From: Flavobacterium sp. KACC 22761
GTDB lineage: Bacteria > Bacteroidota > Bacteroidia > Flavobacteriales > Flavobacteriaceae
Length of the DNA: 64,000 nt
NCBI RefSeq assembly: GCF_034058155.1
Contig: NZ_CP139148.1
Coordinates: 4,774,001 to 4,838,000, forward strand
Reading direction: 5' to 3'
Both the position numbers and the translations under genes were made by a program. This document shows, one piece after another, positions 61,029-64,000 of this stretch. The notes beneath the pieces were generated by a model, which saw only the letters and a program-made list of their open reading frames with translations, ran no database searches and was not told where the DNA came from. Numbering within the stretch: the stretch's first letter is position 1; every line of letters begins with the position of its first letter.

Positions 61029-61206
61029 AAGGTAAATTTGTCATACAAAGTTCGGCTTTTTTAATGGCAATTTCAACTTTAAATGTTTTAAACCATATAA
61101 GTGATATAAGTTCATTTAAAAAAAATAATACTACCATAACGTCTACCTAACTTTTCTTTAAAATTGTTTTTTGAAATTGCAATTATAATTGTTGCTTTTT
61201 AATTTG

Positions 61207-61214
61207 TAAGTTTG
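61207..61214 (+). promoter_or_regulatory. -7 element TAAGTTTG
   Basis: Exact TAnnTTTG 56 bases upstream of the DUF3822 start. Confidence 0.45.
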
Positions 61215-61269
61215 TGGTCGCCTAAATTCTTTCTTGATTCAAAAACAGGTAACGAATTGTAAATCAGAT

Positions 61270-62091
61270 ATGTCATTACAAAACACTAACATTACTTCTA
61301 AAAATTATAAAAAACTTTCTATTCAGGTTTCTCTGACTGGGTTTTCCTATTGCTGTTTCGATACTTTAAATAATGTCATTACATCGTTTAAAGAAATCAA
61401 GTTTGATACTTCAAACAAAAGCACAAAAATTGAAGATCTTTTTACTGAAGCTTTCAAAAATAATTTGGAATTGAAGGACACTTATGATGAAGTAATGGTG
61501 ATTCACAACAACAACCTTTCGACTTTTGTCCCAACGGCTTTATTTGATGAAGATTATCTAGGAAGTTATCTACAATACACAACAAAAGTTTTTGAAACCG
61601 ACTTTTTTACATTTGACGAAATTTCAAATTATCACATGAATTCGGTTTACATTCCGTATGTGAATATCAACAACTTTTTGATTGATAATGTTGGTTCTTT
61701 TGACTACAAACATGCAAATAGTATTTTGGTCGAAAAAATTTTAGACAATTCAAGAAACAACGACGAAAAGAAAATGGTGGTCAACTTTAATCCTGGCCAT
61801 TTTGAAGTAATTGTGGTTCAAAACCAAAAGCTTCTGTTTTTCAATTCATTTGAATACCAAACCCCTGAAGATTTCATATATTACCTACTATTTACTGCCG
61901 AACAATCGAACTTAAATCCGGAAATTTTTCCGCTCGAATTATTGGGCACGATAGACAAAAACGATCCGTTTTATGCCATTGCGTATAAATACATTCGTAA
62001 TATATCCTTTATGGATGTAAGCACTTTACAGCAAAAAAACAGCTTCTCTTTAACAGAAAATCAAAAACATTATATTTTATTCCAATCATGA
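61270..62091 (+). CDS. DUF3822-family protein
   Basis: 273 residues from ATG 61270; an upstream in-frame TTG at 61234 is less likely. The N-terminal strand pattern LSIQVSLTGFSYCCFDTLNN (~16-35) and the repeated FFTFDEISNYHMNSVYIPYVNINNF (~105-130) fit DUF3822, a Bacteroidota family with an actin-like (ASKHA) look that is usually encoded directly ahead of rsmD. Here its stop overlaps the rsmD start by four bases (ATGA). Function unknown; coupling to rRNA methylation is only positional. Confidence 0.87.
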   Translation: MSLQNTNITSKNYKKLSIQVSLTGFSYCCFDTLNNVITSFKEIKFDTSNKSTKIEDLFTEAFKNNLELKDTYDEVMVIHNNNLSTFVPTALFDEDYLGSYLQYTTKVFETDFFTFDEISNYHMNSVYIPYVNINNFLIDNVGSFDYKHANSILVEKILDNSRNNDEKKMVVNFNPGHFEVIVVQNQKLLFFNSFEYQTPEDFIYYLLFTAEQSNLNPEIFPLELLGTIDKNDPFYAIAYKYIRNISFMDVSTLQQKNSFSLTENQKHYILFQS

Positions 62092-62693
62092 GAATCATTT
62101 CAGGAAAACACAAAGGACGTCGAATTTCTCCCCCAAAAAACCTTCCTGTAAGACCCACAACTGATATGAGCAAAGAGGCATTATTTAATGTCTTGAACAA
62201 TCATTTTAGTTTTGACAGCTTAAAGGTTTTGGATCTATTTTCAGGAACCGGAAACATCAGTTATGAATTTGCGTCGCGCGGCAGTGCGCCCATAACTTCT
62301 GTTGACGGTGATTTTGGATGCGTAAAATTCATCAAACAGGTTTCATCAGAATATGATTTTGATATTGCGGCTACAAAAAGCGATGTTTTCAAATTTTTGG
62401 AAAACTGCAAAACGTCATACGATATTGTTTTTGCCGATCCTCCTTATGGTTTAGATCAAGCAACTTTTGAAAAAATTGTAATGACGGTTTTTGAAAGAGA
62501 TTTGCTTCATGAAGATGGAATGATGATAATTGAACATTCAAAATATACAAAACTGGATCATTTGAGTAATTTTTCTTTTCAAAAAAGCTACGGAGGTTCA
62601 TACTTCAGTTTCTTCGAATTAAATTCAACTGATGATGATGAAGAGCTTCCTGGAGATTCTCCAATAAAAATAACTGAGGAAGACGAAGGATAG
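62088..62693 (+). CDS. rsmD: 16S rRNA (guanine966-N2)-methyltransferase
   Basis: 201 residues. N-terminal RIISGKHKGRRI and RPTTDMSKEALFNVL (~22-36), SAM-binding LDLFSGTGNISYEFASRG (~50-67), and catalytic DPPYGL (~118-123; NPPY/DPPY motif for base amine methylation). It methylates G966 of 16S rRNA in the small subunit. The C-terminus is acidic (DDDEELPGDS). Translationally coupled to DUF3822. A bidirectional hairpin follows. Confidence 0.95.
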   Translation: MRIISGKHKGRRISPPKNLPVRPTTDMSKEALFNVLNNHFSFDSLKVLDLFSGTGNISYEFASRGSAPITSVDGDFGCVKFIKQVSSEYDFDIAATKSDVFKFLENCKTSYDIVFADPPYGLDQATFEKIVMTVFERDLLHEDGMMIIEHSKYTKLDHLSNFSFQKSYGGSYFSFFELNSTDDDEELPGDSPIKITEEDEG

Positions 62694-62718
62694 TCTATTT
62701 CAATATTTAAAATTTTAG

Positions 62719-62760
62719 AAATCCCAAATTCCAATTTAAAGTTTGGAATTTGGGATTTTA
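62719..62760. terminator. Bidirectional terminator
   Basis: AAATCCCAAATTCCAA / TTGGAATTTGGGATTT stem between convergent genes, T/A-rich on both sides. Confidence 0.8.
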
Positions 62761-62772
62761 ATTTTGGAATTT

Positions 62773-64000
62773 CTATCTAATTCTGTTTTCATTTTCATCA
62801 ACCGTTTTTTCTTTGTATTTCGAATCTTTTATTTTTCCGAAAGAATAACGAACAGCAATCGAAATCTCATGTGCATCAACCAAATATCTCGATTTTGAAC
62901 TTATATTATTAATAGCAAAACTTTCAGTGTAAATTGTTTGCTTAAAAACATCGTTGAAATTTAAAGCGCAATTCCAATTTTTGCCAAATGTTTTGGCCAA
63001 CGACATATCTAAAACAAAATTGGCTTTTCTTTCAAAAACGCCGTCATTTTGCGCCGTTGTTCCCCAAAAAGAAAAAACATAATTAAAGTTCTTTGGCAAC
63101 TTAAAGGAATTATTTGAGTAATAATACAAATACGGTTTTGATGAATGCATTTGTGCCGAGTTGTCTTCAACTTTGCTTTTTATAAAAATTAAGGAATTTG
63201 TTGTTGTCCAGAATTTGTACGTAAACGGAAGCGTAAAATCAATTGTAAAACCAGTTTCTCGTTTAAAATTAACATCCGTGATCGTCAATATATTGGTTTC
63301 TTCATTAAATAAAAAAGTAGAATTTACAGTGTTTTTAGTTTGGTAAAAACTCATTTTAACCGATTTGTCCAAATATTGAAAAGTACCCGTAATTTCGTCT
63401 GTAAATGCTGGTCCTAATTTAATACTGCTTCCATATAAAAAATATGGATTTATATACGTTGCAATTTGGCTTAATGAGGAATATTTTGGCCTCACTATAT
63501 TTTTCGCATAATTTAAATTGACGCTTTTTGTGCTATCGATCGCAAATGAAAATTGTGCTTTAGGAAACAAATTGGTATAATTTCTATCAATTGAAGGCGA
63601 CAAATCTGCCTTGTATTTTGCATAAACATTTGTGTTTTCAGCTCGTAATCCAACAGAAAAATCAATCTTTTTCAGTTTTCCAGAAAACTGAATATATGCT
63701 GCCAAATTTTCTTCTTTAAAATCATAATTTAAAGTCTCATTTTTATTTTTCTCAAAATCAAAAATGTCTGAATCCGAATACGATTTTGCTTTTAAATACA
63801 AACCTCCATATTCTAAATTCATTTCATTTTTAAACTTTTTTTCTAAATCAATTCTTCCCGAAAAAACATCGACATTAAATTTCTGATCTCTGTTTTGCGA
63901 GAATTCAAATTCGGTTTCATTAAAGTTATTCTGCACCAAACTCCATAAATGCTGATTGAAATTGGAATATTGAAAACCAGCAAAAAGTTGTGTATCGATA
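62773..64000 (-). CDS. Outer-membrane beta-barrel (TonB-receptor-like) protein, 5' end outside window
   Basis: The frame is open from 62773 to the window edge: about 408 codons, so the N-terminal plug and any signal peptide lie beyond 64000. The visible part is all transmembrane-strand-like: AAYIQFSGKLKKIDFSVGLRAENTNVYAKY, a YTNLFPKAQFSFAID turn, LNYAKNIVRPKYSSLSQ, and a C-terminus AVRYSFGKIKDSKYKEKTVDENENRIR. Pattern fits the outer-membrane beta-barrel family 3 found in TonB-dependent receptors with a carboxypeptidase-like N-terminus. Partial; family call tentative until the rest is seen. Confidence 0.75.
   Translation of the reverse strand, partial: IDTQLFAGFQYSNFNQHLWSLVQNNFNETEFEFSQNRDQKFNVDVFSGRIDLEKKFKNEMNLEYGGLYLKAKSYSDSDIFDFEKNKNETLNYDFKEENLAAYIQFSGKLKKIDFSVGLRAENTNVYAKYKADLSPSIDRNYTNLFPKAQFSFAIDSTKSVNLNYAKNIVRPKYSSLSQIATYINPYFLYGSSIKLGPAFTDEITGTFQYLDKSVKMSFYQTKNTVNSTFLFNEETNILTITDVNFKRETGFTIDFTLPFTYKFWTTTNSLIFIKSKVEDNSAQMHSSKPYLYYYSNNSFKLPKNFNYVFSFWGTTAQNDGVFERKANFVLDMSLAKTFGKNWNCALNFNDVFKQTIYTESFAINNISSKSRYLVDAHEISIAVRYSFGKIKDSKYKEKTVDENENRIR

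Noticed and set aside
1..64000. CRISPR array, prophage or rRNA operon
   Set aside because: No regularly spaced repeats, no phage structural genes and no rRNA sequence seen.

Overview
The window looks like chromosomal DNA of a Flavobacterium-type Bacteroidota. It is AT-rich, carries SusC/SusD and other TonB-dependent receptors, has a secreted glycosidase with a type IX secretion tail, and many genes follow a TAnnTTTG -7 element, the Bacteroidota housekeeping promoter signature. No sequence search was possible, so every name rests on motifs read directly from the translations. Coding density is normal except at the left edge (1-1660), where about 260 bases of almost G-free, low-complexity sequence precede an unrecognised gene and two tandem paralogous micro-membrane proteins. 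That edge may be a contig end.

Layout. 1666-7780: O-antigen-ligase-like membrane protein, an AAA ATPase/VWA pair, and a four-gene overlapping cluster with a YchJ-like SEC-C protein and a 46-residue protein. 7859-10731: small proteins, a 300-bp tandem duplication, a J-domain/KTSC fusion, and a TlpA-type thiol-disulfide lipoprotein broken by one in-frame TGA. 11111-12323: tRNA-Tyr, the first 20 codons of a tyrosine integrase, and an IS6-family element, which is the scar of an integrated element. 12371-15026: SDR oxidoreductase, Crp/Fnr regulator and alpha/beta hydrolase, with an FNR-type palindrome ahead of the SDR gene.

15162-24338 is the most interesting block: an ECF sigma factor, FecR anti-sigma factor and STN-domain TonB receptor, flanked by a divergent repeat-containing lipoprotein and by a six-gene operon of exported redox-type proteins (COG4315-type lipoprotein, OB-fold protein, DUF5777 barrel, c-type cytochrome lipoprotein, YceI, CHRD). 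The same bipartite motif, GTAGGGTAAA-N12-TGTTYTA, stands before the lipoprotein, before fecR and before the six-gene operon. This argues that all are one sigma-factor regulon. 24434-31147 is a SusC/SusD pair with a TlpA-like lipid/periplasmic partner.

31539-43948: SIMPL protein, rhomboid protease, lipid A-type acyltransferase, GH128 secreted glucanase, an IS3 element inserted exactly in the loop of the intergenic terminator (3-bp target duplication AAT), glmM, ACP phosphodiesterase, gamma-glutamyltransferase, ClC channel, and a Fic protein behind a perfect inverted-repeat operator. 44050-64000: uvrA, a probable structured RNA, a LOG protein, an inactive M1-peptidase-like/outer-membrane-barrel fusion, a fused 2-oxoacid dehydrogenase E1, kdsB, a methyltransferase, a PQQ-propeller protein, a membrane-anchored HTH protein, DOPA-dioxygenase-like protein, a lipoprotein between inverted palindromes, a RecD-like helicase, DUF3822, rsmD, and the 3' part of an outer-membrane beta-barrel receptor that runs off the right edge. 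No CRISPR array, rRNA or prophage was seen.
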